This document shows positions 1 to 6,194 of a stretch of DNA of 8,390 nt, piece by piece. The notes beneath the pieces are model-generated. The model was not told the origin of the DNA, searched no databases, and saw only the letters and a list, made by a program, of their open reading frames with translations. The position numbers and the translations under genes were made by a program. Origin of the DNA: Muribaculaceae bacterium (lineage in GTDB: Bacteria; Bacteroidota; Bacteroidia; Bacteroidales; Muribaculaceae); contig JAFLTK010000008.1 of NCBI GenBank assembly GCA_022511505.1, forward strand, positions 1 to 8,390. The letters are read 5' to 3'. The first letter of the stretch is position 1. Every line of letters starts with the position of its first letter.

Positions 1-74
1 ACTCTATGTTCGCAAAAGCAAAAAACTTTATACCAAATATGATAAGGATATAAGGATAGCGGTATTATTTTTTA

Positions 75-105
75 CAAAGATATATCTTTGCCGAAAATCT
101 CACAA
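75..105 (-). promoter_or_regulatory. Candidate leftward promoter with palindromic -7 region
   Basis: CAAAGATATATCTTTG at 75-90 is a perfect 16-bp palindrome. Each half contains a Bacteroidota -7 match (TATCTTTG fits TAnnTTTG), at 83-90 on the + strand and 82-75 on the - strand. On the - strand a TTG at 105-103 lies 20 nt upstream, as expected for the -33 element, whereas the + strand has no such partner. A promoter firing left, toward a divergent gene outside the window, is therefore the better reading. The rest of 1-74 is AT-rich and contains an 8-bp tandem duplication (ATAAGGAT at 42-49 and 50-57) but no gene I can support. Confidence 0.3.
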
Positions 106-224
106 TCTTTTTACCCAAAAATGCCGAAAATCTCATAATCTTGGGGTAAAAACGCCCCTTTTGCCGAAAATCTCACAATCTTTTTGCCCGAAAATGCCGA
201 AAATCTCATAATCTTGGGGTAAAA
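90..224. repeat. Nested tandem repeat, two 73-bp units
   Basis: The core GCCGAAAATCTCA(C/T)AATCTT occurs four times, starting at 90, 123, 163 and 196. The steps are 33, 40 and 33, so the array is two copies of a 73-bp unit (90-162 and 163 onward), each holding two cores. The copies differ at only two positions over about 61 bp. In each unit a pyrimidine-rich arm ending in CCC pairs with a GGG-TAAAA arm around a 27-nt loop that contains the second core: 108-116 with 144-152, and 182-189 with 217-224. The second stem keeps its fold through a G-U pair. The function is unknown; a structured leader or an intergenic repeat family are both possible. Confidence 0.75.
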
Positions 225-259
225 TATTTTCAGGGCAATATAATTGACAAAAATCAACA

Positions 260-291
260 TTTGTCCGTGTCAAAATGATTACTTAAATTTG
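260..291 (+). promoter_or_regulatory. Promoter for yaaA
   Basis: TTTG at 260-263 and TAAATTTG at 284-291 are separated by 20 nt. Both match the Bacteroidota sigma consensus (TTTG at -33, TAnnTTTG at -7). Transcription would start near 298 and give a leader of about 25 nt. A weak ribosome-binding sequence, AAGGA at 310-314, lies 9 nt before the yaaA start codon. The repeat array lies upstream of this promoter, so it would not be in the transcript. Confidence 0.6.
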
Positions 292-323
292 TACTGAAAT
301 GAGTATCTAAAGGAATAACTGCT

Positions 324-1127
324 ATGTTGATATTGATTGCCGAGTCAAAGACAATGCTTGATGACGGACAGCCGATTGCGCCCGAAGTTCTTGCCCGACA
401 CACCCCCGCCGGAGAGGCCGGGGCAACGTTGATTATGAACCACCTTGCCGGCATGTCGCAACCTGAGTTGATTGCGGCTACCGGACTATCGGCAACGCTG
501 GCCGCGCGCCTGCGGCAGATGATTTATGAGTTTCCCAACAAATTGCTTGGAATGAGAGCAATCGAGGCCTACACCGGCGTTGTGTTCAAAGCGCTTCAAG
601 CCAACACGTTGGACGACAGCGCTCGCTCAACGCTCAACCGCGATGTCCGCATCATTTCGTCGCTCTACGGCCTCCTGCGTCCCGATGACATCATCAAGCC
701 CTATCGTCTCGATTTCACCACCAAGGCCGCGCCCGGCGACACCTCGCTCTGCGCCTTCGGGAAGAAAGATGTCACAATCAACCTTGTCAAAACGCTCAAG
801 GAAAGCGGTCAAACAGAGATACTTAACCTGCTGCCGGCCGATGCAGCAAAATGTGTTGACTGGAAACTGGTTAAGCGCTTTTGCAAGGTGTGGAAAGTCG
901 ACTTTGTCGAGATGTCAGATGGCGGCACTACCAAGACTCCCACGGCCACACGTCTTAAAACAGCACGCGGGCGCCTGCTACGCGCAATCCTCAGCCACGG
1001 CATCAGAGACGTCGACTCCTTGCGCACATTCACCGACGACAACTTCCTCTACCAAGGCACTCCCGCCTACCCCGACCATCTACAATTCCTCTGTCAACAA
1101 GATTTGTACTACTGCGCGAATCGATAG
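324..1127 (+). CDS. yaaA: Peroxide stress protein YaaA (UPF0246/DUF328 family)
   Basis: This 267-residue protein is close to the family's usual length (E. coli YaaA is about 258). Family hallmarks are visible: an N-terminus MLILIAESKTM resembling the E. coli start, YTGVVFKALQA at residues 83-93, SSLYGLLRPDD then KPYRLDF at 112-131, and a basic K-x-ARG-x-x-x-R stretch near 212-220. In E. coli, YaaA belongs to the OxyR regulon and lowers free intracellular iron under hydrogen peroxide, limiting Fenton damage; structural work suggests it binds DNA. It is cytosolic, with no signal peptide. The start at 324 fits the motif and the promoter spacing. The gene appears monocistronic: what follows is a long AT-rich spacer. 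Family assignment is sure; the stress role here is by homology. Confidence 0.93.
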   Translation: MLILIAESKTMLDDGQPIAPEVLARHTPAGEAGATLIMNHLAGMSQPELIAATGLSATLAARLRQMIYEFPNKLLGMRAIEAYTGVVFKALQANTLDDSARSTLNRDVRIISSLYGLLRPDDIIKPYRLDFTTKAAPGDTSLCAFGKKDVTINLVKTLKESGQTEILNLLPADAAKCVDWKLVKRFCKVWKVDFVEMSDGGTTKTPTATRLKTARGRLLRAILSHGIRDVDSLRTFTDDNFLYQGTPAYPDHLQFLCQQDLYYCANR

Positions 1128-1174
1128 TGATTTCCCACAATCCATCAATTTTATGGATAATCTAAATAATTTAT

Positions 1175-1182
1175 TAATTTTG
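1175..1182 (+). promoter_or_regulatory. Possible -7 element for the acyltransferase transcript
   Basis: TAATTTTG matches the Bacteroidota -7 consensus TAnnTTTG. The expected -33 position (about 1152-1156) reads TATGG, only a partial match. If used, transcription starts near 1189, inside the adjoining palindrome, and gives a leader of about 280 nt before the acyltransferase. The same octamer recurs before the LRR gene at 2672. Confidence 0.35.
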
Positions 1183-1186
1183 CAAT

Positions 1187-1200
1187 GTCAATCGATTGAC
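1187..1200. repeat. Perfect 14-bp palindrome GTCAATCGATTGAC
   Basis: This is a perfect 7+7 inverted repeat lying 4 nt after the candidate -7 element, which is where a repressor operator overlapping the transcription start would sit. A partial extra half (TCAATC) follows directly at 1201-1206. The position suggests an operator, but no regulator gene is visible in the window to pair with it. Confidence 0.4.
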
Positions 1201-1470
1201 TCAATCTACGCCATCGATAAATACCGTCAAAGCGTTTATCAACGCTCACTTGGCAGACTGAAATCTAGAAATTGATATATCAAGATCCAATGACTAACGA
1301 ATAGTTCATTTTTCTCAACAGCATTCACTTATTTGCTGGAGTCTATGTTCTGCTATTCTTATCTTGGGCATTCCAGAACCTCAGTTTGTGGGATGAGCAG
1401 TGAAAACAAACACTCACGCTTTTTTATTAAGTAAAAGGATCAATTGAGTGTGTTGATCTAACATATTCTA

Positions 1471-2517
1471 ATGTACGTAACGTCTATCATACTACTGTTT
1501 TTAATTATCAGTTTAGTAGTTTCAAAAAGAAAAGACTATAAGGGACTCTATTCCTTTGACAAAACCACAACGCTTCCTCTTAGAGGCGTTTTAGCATTAC
1601 TTATCGTATCCCATCATCTTGGCCAAAGAACCGACATCTTTCCGTTGTCTAACTTTACATCCGGAATTGGAGCTCCAATAGTGTCCATTTTCTTCTTCAT
1701 TTCTGGTTACGGATTGTGCTTGTCCTATATATCAAAAGGAGAAAACTATTTTAACGGATTTCTTAGAAAGAGATTAGGGAAACTTTTACCCAAATTTATA
1801 ATCCTTACGGTAGGAATGATGCTAATTTATCATTTCTCGGATTTTTATACAAAACCTATTGATATCCAAACTAAATGTTTAATATTTGAGGGCAAAACGC
1901 CTCTGCCGAACTCGTGGTTTATTTATGCGATAGTTTATATATATATATCATATTTCATTTGTAGCCTAGCGGTTCGAAGTCCCTTTAAACTTGGGATGTT
2001 ATTCACGCTGTCTACAATTTTATACATATTTGTGTTGGCCGTAGTCCTCCAATATCAAAAATATTGGTATAACACCATTCTATGTGTAAACTTCGGATAT
2101 TTCACTGCTTATTATGAAAAATCGATCTCCCGATTTATCGAGAAGAACAGATTACCATCTTATGCGTTGGTAATCATTGCTTTAATTTCTTCATACGAGT
2201 TATGTGGATTATCTCGAGCTTTTTATCCTGTATGGATGGCTGTACAAGCTTTTTCAGTTTATATTATTATAAGGACGTTGAAGTTTTTCCATTGGAAGTG
2301 GTTGTGCCAACTTGGAGTGTATTCATTAGAAATATATCTTGTACATGGAATCCCATTGCAATTGGGTCAATATATAGGATTAAGCAATTGGACACTGTGG
2401 TTTTTCACCTATGCTTTATCAATAGTTTTTGCAATATTTATCAATTATACATTTGATTTATTATCCAATAGCAAGAGACTTTACATGTTAAATATAAATA
2501 ACAAAAATCCATTTTAA
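1471..2517 (+). CDS. Membrane acyltransferase, family 3 (OafA/WecH type)
   Basis: This 348-residue, strongly hydrophobic protein has about ten predicted membrane segments, typical of Acyl_transf_3 (PF01757). These enzymes move acetyl or similar acyl groups onto sugars of surface polysaccharide, lipopolysaccharide or other envelope glycans. Visible marks are LRG followed by a His pair (R38, H48-H49) in the first core helix, FFFISGYGL at 74-82, the basic FLRKR at 97-101, NSWF at 147-150 and YLVHG at 289-293. An in-frame stop at 1459-1461 makes ATG 1471 the first usable start; an AAAAGGA stretch near 1433 is too far away to serve it. Composition is much more AT-rich than the flanking genes and no glycan cluster surrounds it, so it was probably acquired. 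The substrate cannot be read from the sequence. Confidence 0.85.
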   Translation: MYVTSIILLFLIISLVVSKRKDYKGLYSFDKTTTLPLRGVLALLIVSHHLGQRTDIFPLSNFTSGIGAPIVSIFFFISGYGLCLSYISKGENYFNGFLRKRLGKLLPKFIILTVGMMLIYHFSDFYTKPIDIQTKCLIFEGKTPLPNSWFIYAIVYIYISYFICSLAVRSPFKLGMLFTLSTILYIFVLAVVLQYQKYWYNTILCVNFGYFTAYYEKSISRFIEKNRLPSYALVIIALISSYELCGLSRAFYPVWMAVQAFSVYIIIRTLKFFHWKWLCQLGVYSLEIYLVHGIPLQLGQYIGLSNWTLWFFTYALSIVFAIFINYTFDLLSNSKRLYMLNINNKNPF

Positions 2518-2585
2518 TTCACATCAAATATATTCCCACACCACAGTTCACCCCCTCCTTGGTTCTCGACCTTCATTTCGCGCGA

Positions 2586-2617
2586 GATTTCAAAGTGACT
2601 GCCGATTTCAAAGTGAC
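2586..2617. repeat. 18-bp-period direct repeat GATTTCAAAGTGAC
   Basis: The 14-mer GATTTCAAAGTGAC occurs at 2586-2599 and identically at 2604-2617, separated by TGCC. It lies about 55 bp before the -7 element of the LRR gene, a position suited to an activator binding as two sites on nearly the same face of the helix (18-bp spacing is somewhat under two turns). A run of seven T follows at about 2630-2636, but no stem precedes it. Confidence 0.6.
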
Positions 2618-2671
2618 GGGGAATTAACGCTTTTTTTGAATTGGGAGTGGTGGATATTGATTTAATTTTTG

Positions 2672-2679
2672 TAATTTTG
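2672..2679 (+). promoter_or_regulatory. Probable -7 element for the LRR protein gene
   Basis: TAATTTTG fits TAnnTTTG and lies 32 nt before the start codon, predicting a leader of about 26 nt. The -33 region is poor (TGG at 2651-2653), so an activator may help. The bases just before the ATG are A-rich without a Shine-Dalgarno sequence, as is usual in Bacteroidota. Confidence 0.5.
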
Positions 2680-2711
2680 CCGATTGAAAAATTTTCTAAT
2701 ACTAAAATACA

Positions 2712-4211
2712 ATGAAAGCAAGAATATATCTCTTCTCGGGCTTATTTGCCATGGGGTTGACTGCCGGCGCTGCAACGACAACCGAGGCCGGAACCCTTAA
2801 AAACCAACTTAGTGATGCTGAGTTGAACGGCTCATCGCTGACTGTCACCGGTCCTATCGATGCGAGCGACTTTGAAACGCTGCTCGGAATGACCAATCTG
2901 ACGTCGCTCGACCTTAGCGGCGCGACTATCGTTGAATACAATGGCGATAAATTGCTCTCAGGCTCGGTTCACTCTGACGCCAATGCTATTCCCAACTATG
3001 CCTTTATTGGAAGCAAGATCACCTCTGTAAAGTTGCCTTCAACGCTGACCGCCATCGGTGAGGGCGCTTTTGCCGGCTCAAAAATTCAAGCAATCGAGTT
3101 TCCCGCGTCGCTTAAATCGATTGGCAACTCGGCGTTCAACAATTGTGACAATCTCAAGCAGGTAAATGTTGCTGCCGGTATTGAGACGGGCAATTATGTG
3201 TTTGCCAACTGTGCCAACCTCGAGACGGCCTCGCTGAACTCGATAGAGGTTCCTGTTGGCGCATTCCGCAATTGTCCGAAATTGGAAACTGCTTATATTT
3301 CACAATCGGTCAAATCAATTGGTGCCGACGCTTATGCCGGGTGTAGCAAGTTGACCACAATCTCGTTTTGGCCAACCCTTGAGACGATTGGCAATAGTGC
3401 TTTCTATGGCACCGGCCTTGAGATAGCCGACTTGTCGCGTTGCGGCAATATGACCGCGATAGGCGATAACGTGTTTGCCGACTGTTTAAATCTTACCACC
3501 GTCTATTTTCCCGCCAATATCACTTCGCTCGGCAGCGGTCTGTTCTTTGACAACATCTCTCTGACCGACATCAAAGACTTTCCCACGGGGCTCACTGAGA
3601 TTCCCGATCATTTCATGAAAGGTGCTTCTAACGTGAACTCTCTCGACATGATGAACGAGCGCATCGAGAGCATCGGCCACTATGCTTTCCACAATCTCAA
3701 CGGCGTTGAGCGCTGGAAGGCTCCCGACAGCCTTCGCTACATTGGCGACGGAGCCATGGAGGGCTGGACCTCACTGGAATATATCGACGCCTCGATGGTG
3801 AATCTTGTCCCCGAACTTGGCGAAGATGTTTGGGCCGGCGTTGAAAATAAGGACAAAATCGGTCTCTCGGTTCCCGATAATCTTTTTGAGCAGTTCAAGG
3901 CGACCCCCCAGTGGCAAGATTTTGACCTCGAACTTTCGGGCGTAAACACCGGTATCGAAGATGACTTTGCCGGCGAGGCTTCGAAAATCTCTATCACTCT
4001 GGTTGGCAGCGAGTTGCAGGTTGAAGCACCCAGCGAGATTGAAAACGTTGTTGTTTACAATGTTGCCGGCCGATTACTCGTGGCCGCTCGCGGTCTCGAC
4101 ACGACCAAGACCGTCATCGATATGTCTAATCTGACCCCCGAGGTCATCATCGTGACAGTCAACACCGCCGCCGGCACTCAGAAGACTGTTAAGTTTGTGT
4201 TTAAAGGCTGA
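2712..4211 (+). CDS. Secreted BspA-like leucine-rich repeat protein with C-terminal T9SS-like domain
   Basis: This is a 499-residue exported protein. Residues 1-20 form a signal peptide (MKAR, hydrophobic core, then A-G-A) without a lipobox Cys. A lead-in of the type TVTGPIDASDF...LTSLDLSGATI occupies about 44-73. About ten BspA/TpLRR-type repeats (LRR_5, PF13306) follow from roughly 93 to 365, with the recurrent pattern IG-x-x-AF-x-x-C-x-x-L about every 23 residues (SIGNSAFNNCDNL at 136-148, TIGNSAFYG at 225-233). After a linker with GIEDD at 414-418, residues 425-499 form a beta-rich tail (VVVYNVAGRLL, then TVKFVFKG) resembling type A T9SS sorting domains, although the usual GVY turn is replaced by PEVII. 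Proteins of this class sit on the surface and bind host or microbial ligands; the ligand here is unknown. It starts a run of closely spaced genes. Confidence 0.88.
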   Translation: MKARIYLFSGLFAMGLTAGAATTTEAGTLKNQLSDAELNGSSLTVTGPIDASDFETLLGMTNLTSLDLSGATIVEYNGDKLLSGSVHSDANAIPNYAFIGSKITSVKLPSTLTAIGEGAFAGSKIQAIEFPASLKSIGNSAFNNCDNLKQVNVAAGIETGNYVFANCANLETASLNSIEVPVGAFRNCPKLETAYISQSVKSIGADAYAGCSKLTTISFWPTLETIGNSAFYGTGLEIADLSRCGNMTAIGDNVFADCLNLTTVYFPANITSLGSGLFFDNISLTDIKDFPTGLTEIPDHFMKGASNVNSLDMMNERIESIGHYAFHNLNGVERWKAPDSLRYIGDGAMEGWTSLEYIDASMVNLVPELGEDVWAGVENKDKIGLSVPDNLFEQFKATPQWQDFDLELSGVNTGIEDDFAGEASKISITLVGSELQVEAPSEIENVVVYNVAGRLLVAARGLDTTKTVIDMSNLTPEVIIVTVNTAAGTQKTVKFVFKG

Positions 4212-4240
4212 TAATCAGCGCTCAACATTGCCGTTAGCCT

Positions 4241-5011
4241 ATGGGAAAAAACAAGTTAGCCAAATTTAGCGAAATGGAGACTCTGGAATTTGTATTCCAG
4301 TATCCATTCGCGCGTTTGGAGGCCGAGGGCTTCCCCTTGCGCGGGCGGTGGCACCGGGATTTTTTCCACAACGATAACCCGATTGTGCTCGAACTGGGCT
4401 GTGGCAAGGGCGAGTACACCGTTGGGCTCGCGCGCCGCTTTCCCGAACTCAATTTTATTGGGATTGACATCAAGGGGGCGCGAATGTGGCGCGGGGCGAC
4501 GGCTGCTCGCGACTTAGGGCTGAAAAATGTCGCTTTTTTGCGCACCCACATTGAGTTGCTCGACCGATTTTTTGCGCCCGACGAGGTCTCTCGCATCTGG
4601 ATAACGTTCCCCGACCCCCAGATGAAGAAAACACGTAAGCGACTGACTTCCACTCGCTTTATGGACCTATACCGCCGCGTCCTTAAAGACGGAGGCGAAA
4701 TCCATCTCAAAACCGACTCCCCGTTTCTCTACCTCTACACCCGCGACGTCGTCACGCTTAATGGCTTGCCGGTGTTGACCGACACGGCCGACCTCTACAG
4801 CAGCGGCTTGGCCGGCGACATCCTCTCAATCCGCACTTTCTATGAACAACAATGGCTCGACCGCGGGCTGACAATCAAATACCTCGCCTGGAAACTCGAC
4901 CATGACACCGCACTCGCCGAGCCGGTAACCGAGCCCGAACCCGATAGCTACCGCTCGTTTTCGCGCGGCCTGGTAAACGATTTATCCCCTTTTCAGTTTC
5001 CTAAACTTTAA
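4241..5011 (+). CDS. trmB: tRNA (guanine-N7)-methyltransferase TrmB
   Basis: This 256-residue cytosolic enzyme uses S-adenosylmethionine to make m7G at position 46 in the variable loop of tRNAs. The methyltransferase fold is clear: SAM motif ELGCGKGEYT at 51-60, acidic D76 closing the next strand (IGIDIKG), the family signature TFPDPQMKKTRKRLTSTRF at 122-140, LKTDS at 156-160, and the C-terminal TFYEQQWLDRG at 199-209 that corresponds to the TrmB T-x-x-E tRNA/guanine-binding motif. Length is normal. It begins 29 nt after the LRR gene with no promoter motif in the gap, so it may be co-transcribed, although its function is unrelated. Its TAA stop lies inside a 26-bp palindrome shared with the gap before mrp. 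Confidence 0.95.
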   Translation: MGKNKLAKFSEMETLEFVFQYPFARLEAEGFPLRGRWHRDFFHNDNPIVLELGCGKGEYTVGLARRFPELNFIGIDIKGARMWRGATAARDLGLKNVAFLRTHIELLDRFFAPDEVSRIWITFPDPQMKKTRKRLTSTRFMDLYRRVLKDGGEIHLKTDSPFLYLYTRDVVTLNGLPVLTDTADLYSSGLAGDILSIRTFYEQQWLDRGLTIKYLAWKLDHDTALAEPVTEPEPDSYRSFSRGLVNDLSPFQFPKL

Positions 5012-5032
5012 ATTTCGCAAGCGAAATTTAAA
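5007..5032. repeat. 26-bp perfect palindrome/hairpin between trmB and mrp
   Basis: TTTAAATTTCGC and GCGAAATTTAAA are perfect 12-nt arms around a central AA; as a hairpin this gives 11 bp closed by a CAAG loop. It contains the trmB stop codon (5009-5011) and ends 11 nt before the mrp start. No T-run follows, so it is not a standard terminator; it could protect mRNA ends, attenuate translation, or be an interspersed repeat. The hairpin at 6189-6215 has a similar core. Confidence 0.75.
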
Positions 5033-5043
5033 TAATACCCCCT

Positions 5044-6144
5044 ATGGCACTCTACCCCAAGATTATACTCGACGCCCTGTCGACCGTGCGCTACCCCGGG
5101 ACGGGCAAAAATATCGTTGAAAGCGACATGGTTATGGACGACATTGCCATCGACGGCAACCACGTGTCGTTCACGCTTCAGTTTGACCGCCCTACCGACC
5201 CGTTTATCAAATCGCTCGTAAAAGCAGCCGAGGCGGCAATCAAGACCCACGCCAGTGCCGATGCCGAGGTGATAGTCAACGTAAAAGCGCGACCCGCCGC
5301 ACCCAAAGTTGAGGTTAATCCGCTCCCCGGCGTGAAAAACATCGTCGGCATCAGTTCGGGAAAGGGTGGTGTAGGCAAGTCGACCGTTGCCGCCAATCTC
5401 GCTGTTGCATTGGCGCGTGCCGGGTATCGCGTCGGGTTGCTCGACGCCGACATTTTCGGCCCGTCGGTCCCGACGATGTTTGGTATCAACGGCGAGCAAC
5501 TTTACATCCATGAGGTCGACGGCCAAGACAAGATTATCCCCATCGAGAAATATGGCGTCAAGTTGCTTTCGATAGGCTTGATGGTTGAGCGCGACGCCTC
5601 GCTGACGTGGCGCGGAGGCATGGCCTCGCGGGCGCTGACCCAGATGATTACCCAGGCCGACTGGGGTGAACTCGACTATTTTCTCATCGACCTTCCCCCG
5701 GGAACGAGCGACATCCATCTGACGTTGGTTCAGACACTTGCGATGACCGGCGTTATCATCGTCACCACCCCTCAGGAGGTCGCCCTTGCCGACGCACGCC
5801 GCGGTATCACCATGTTCACCGACCCCAAGGTTGGCGTCCCGGTGCTTGGCCTCGTTCAAAACATGGCTTGGTTTACTCCCGAGACCCATCCTGACGAACG
5901 TTACTACATCTTTGGCCGTGACGGGGGCACCGACCTTGCCCGCAAAATGAATATCCCCTTGCTTGCCGACATTCCTCTGGTTGGCCGCATCTGTGAAGGA
6001 GGAGATGCCGGTTGTCCCGTTGCCACCACCGAGGGCACCATCACCGCGGCTGCCTTTGACCACCTTGCCCGCGAAGTTGTCGACGCCGTCGAGCGCCGCA
6101 ACAACACCTTGCCGCCAACTCGCGTCGTCGCCTTAAATCATTGA
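5044..6144 (+). CDS. mrp: Mrp/ApbC/NBP35-family Fe-S cluster carrier P-loop ATPase
   Basis: This 366-residue protein is close to E. coli Mrp/ApbC in length. An N-terminal MIP18/DUF59 domain spans about 1-85. A deviant Walker A, GKGGVGKST, lies at 106-114, with DADIFGPS at 134-141 (Walker A' region), LIDLPPGTSD at 214-223 (Walker B region) and TTPQEVALAD at 241-250. Members of this family carry and deliver iron-sulfur clusters to target enzymes in the cytosol, using ATP. The canonical CxxC that binds the bridging cluster after the ENM-like motif is absent: NMAWF at 273-277 runs into TPETHPDE with no Cys, and the only cysteines are C317 and C324. My recollection is that Bacteroidota members commonly look like this. 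The start at 5044 keeps the complete DUF59 domain. Confidence 0.93.
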   Translation: MALYPKIILDALSTVRYPGTGKNIVESDMVMDDIAIDGNHVSFTLQFDRPTDPFIKSLVKAAEAAIKTHASADAEVIVNVKARPAAPKVEVNPLPGVKNIVGISSGKGGVGKSTVAANLAVALARAGYRVGLLDADIFGPSVPTMFGINGEQLYIHEVDGQDKIIPIEKYGVKLLSIGLMVERDASLTWRGGMASRALTQMITQADWGELDYFLIDLPPGTSDIHLTLVQTLAMTGVIIVTTPQEVALADARRGITMFTDPKVGVPVLGLVQNMAWFTPETHPDERYYIFGRDGGTDLARKMNIPLLADIPLVGRICEGGDAGCPVATTEGTITAAAFDHLAREVVDAVERRNNTLPPTRVVALNH

Positions 6145-6159
6145 TAATCTGCCTCTCCC

Positions 6160-6194
6160 CTCTAAACCATAAACTCTAAACTCCAAACTTCAAT
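6160..6194. repeat. Degenerate heptamer tandem repeat (CTCTAAA-like)
   Basis: From 6160 the sequence reads as successive heptamers CTCTAAA, CCATAAA, CTCTAAA, CTCCAAA and CTTCAAT, all in register. It fills most of the gap between mrp and the nuclease gene and runs into the hairpin at 6189. Such short repeats can change copy number by slippage, but these copies are imperfect, which argues against frequent change. Confidence 0.55.

Larger units (their letters stand above)
1128..1470. other. AT-rich non-coding spacer with several inverted repeats
   Basis: There is no supportable gene in these 343 bases. From left to right they contain ATCCAT/ATGGAT (1140-1145 with 1153-1158, 7-nt loop) just after the yaaA stop, a -7-like element at 1175, a 14-bp palindrome at 1187, and a short hairpin at 1231-1246 (AGCGTT, loop TATC, AACGCT). 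A 7-bp inverted repeat (ACACTCA at 1410-1416 with TGAGTGT at 1445-1451) lies just before the acyltransferase. The first hairpin could end yaaA transcription but lacks a T-run, so I do not call a terminator. The spacer looks like a long leader for the gene at 1471. Confidence 0.5.

Noticed and set aside
90..224. CRISPR-like array upstream of yaaA
   Set aside because: The spacers between cores are not unique: the 73-bp unit, including its spacer, is itself duplicated. No cas gene is present.
580..1275. 231-codon + strand frame overlapping yaaA and running into the spacer
   Set aside because: It is out of frame with a well-matched yaaA, has a low-complexity Ser/Arg/Pro-rich translation, and shows no recognisable domain. 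It is a shadow of GC-rich codon use.
1345..1434. 29-codon + strand frame in the acyltransferase leader
   Set aside because: It is very short, has no ribosome-binding sequence and shows no recognisable peptide. It could be a leader peptide, but nothing supports that.
1128..1470. tRNA or small structured RNA gene in the long spacer
   Set aside because: No cloverleaf, T-loop (GTTCRANNC) or known riboswitch core was found. The inverted repeats are short and isolated.
2618..2640. Rho-independent terminator suggested by seven T at about 2630
   Set aside because: No GC-rich inverted repeat directly precedes the T-run on the + strand.
5008..6063. 351-codon minus-strand frame opposite mrp
   Set aside because: It is antisense to a gene with intact ATPase motifs. 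The translation is Gly/Asp/His-rich without a fold signature, typical of an antisense shadow.
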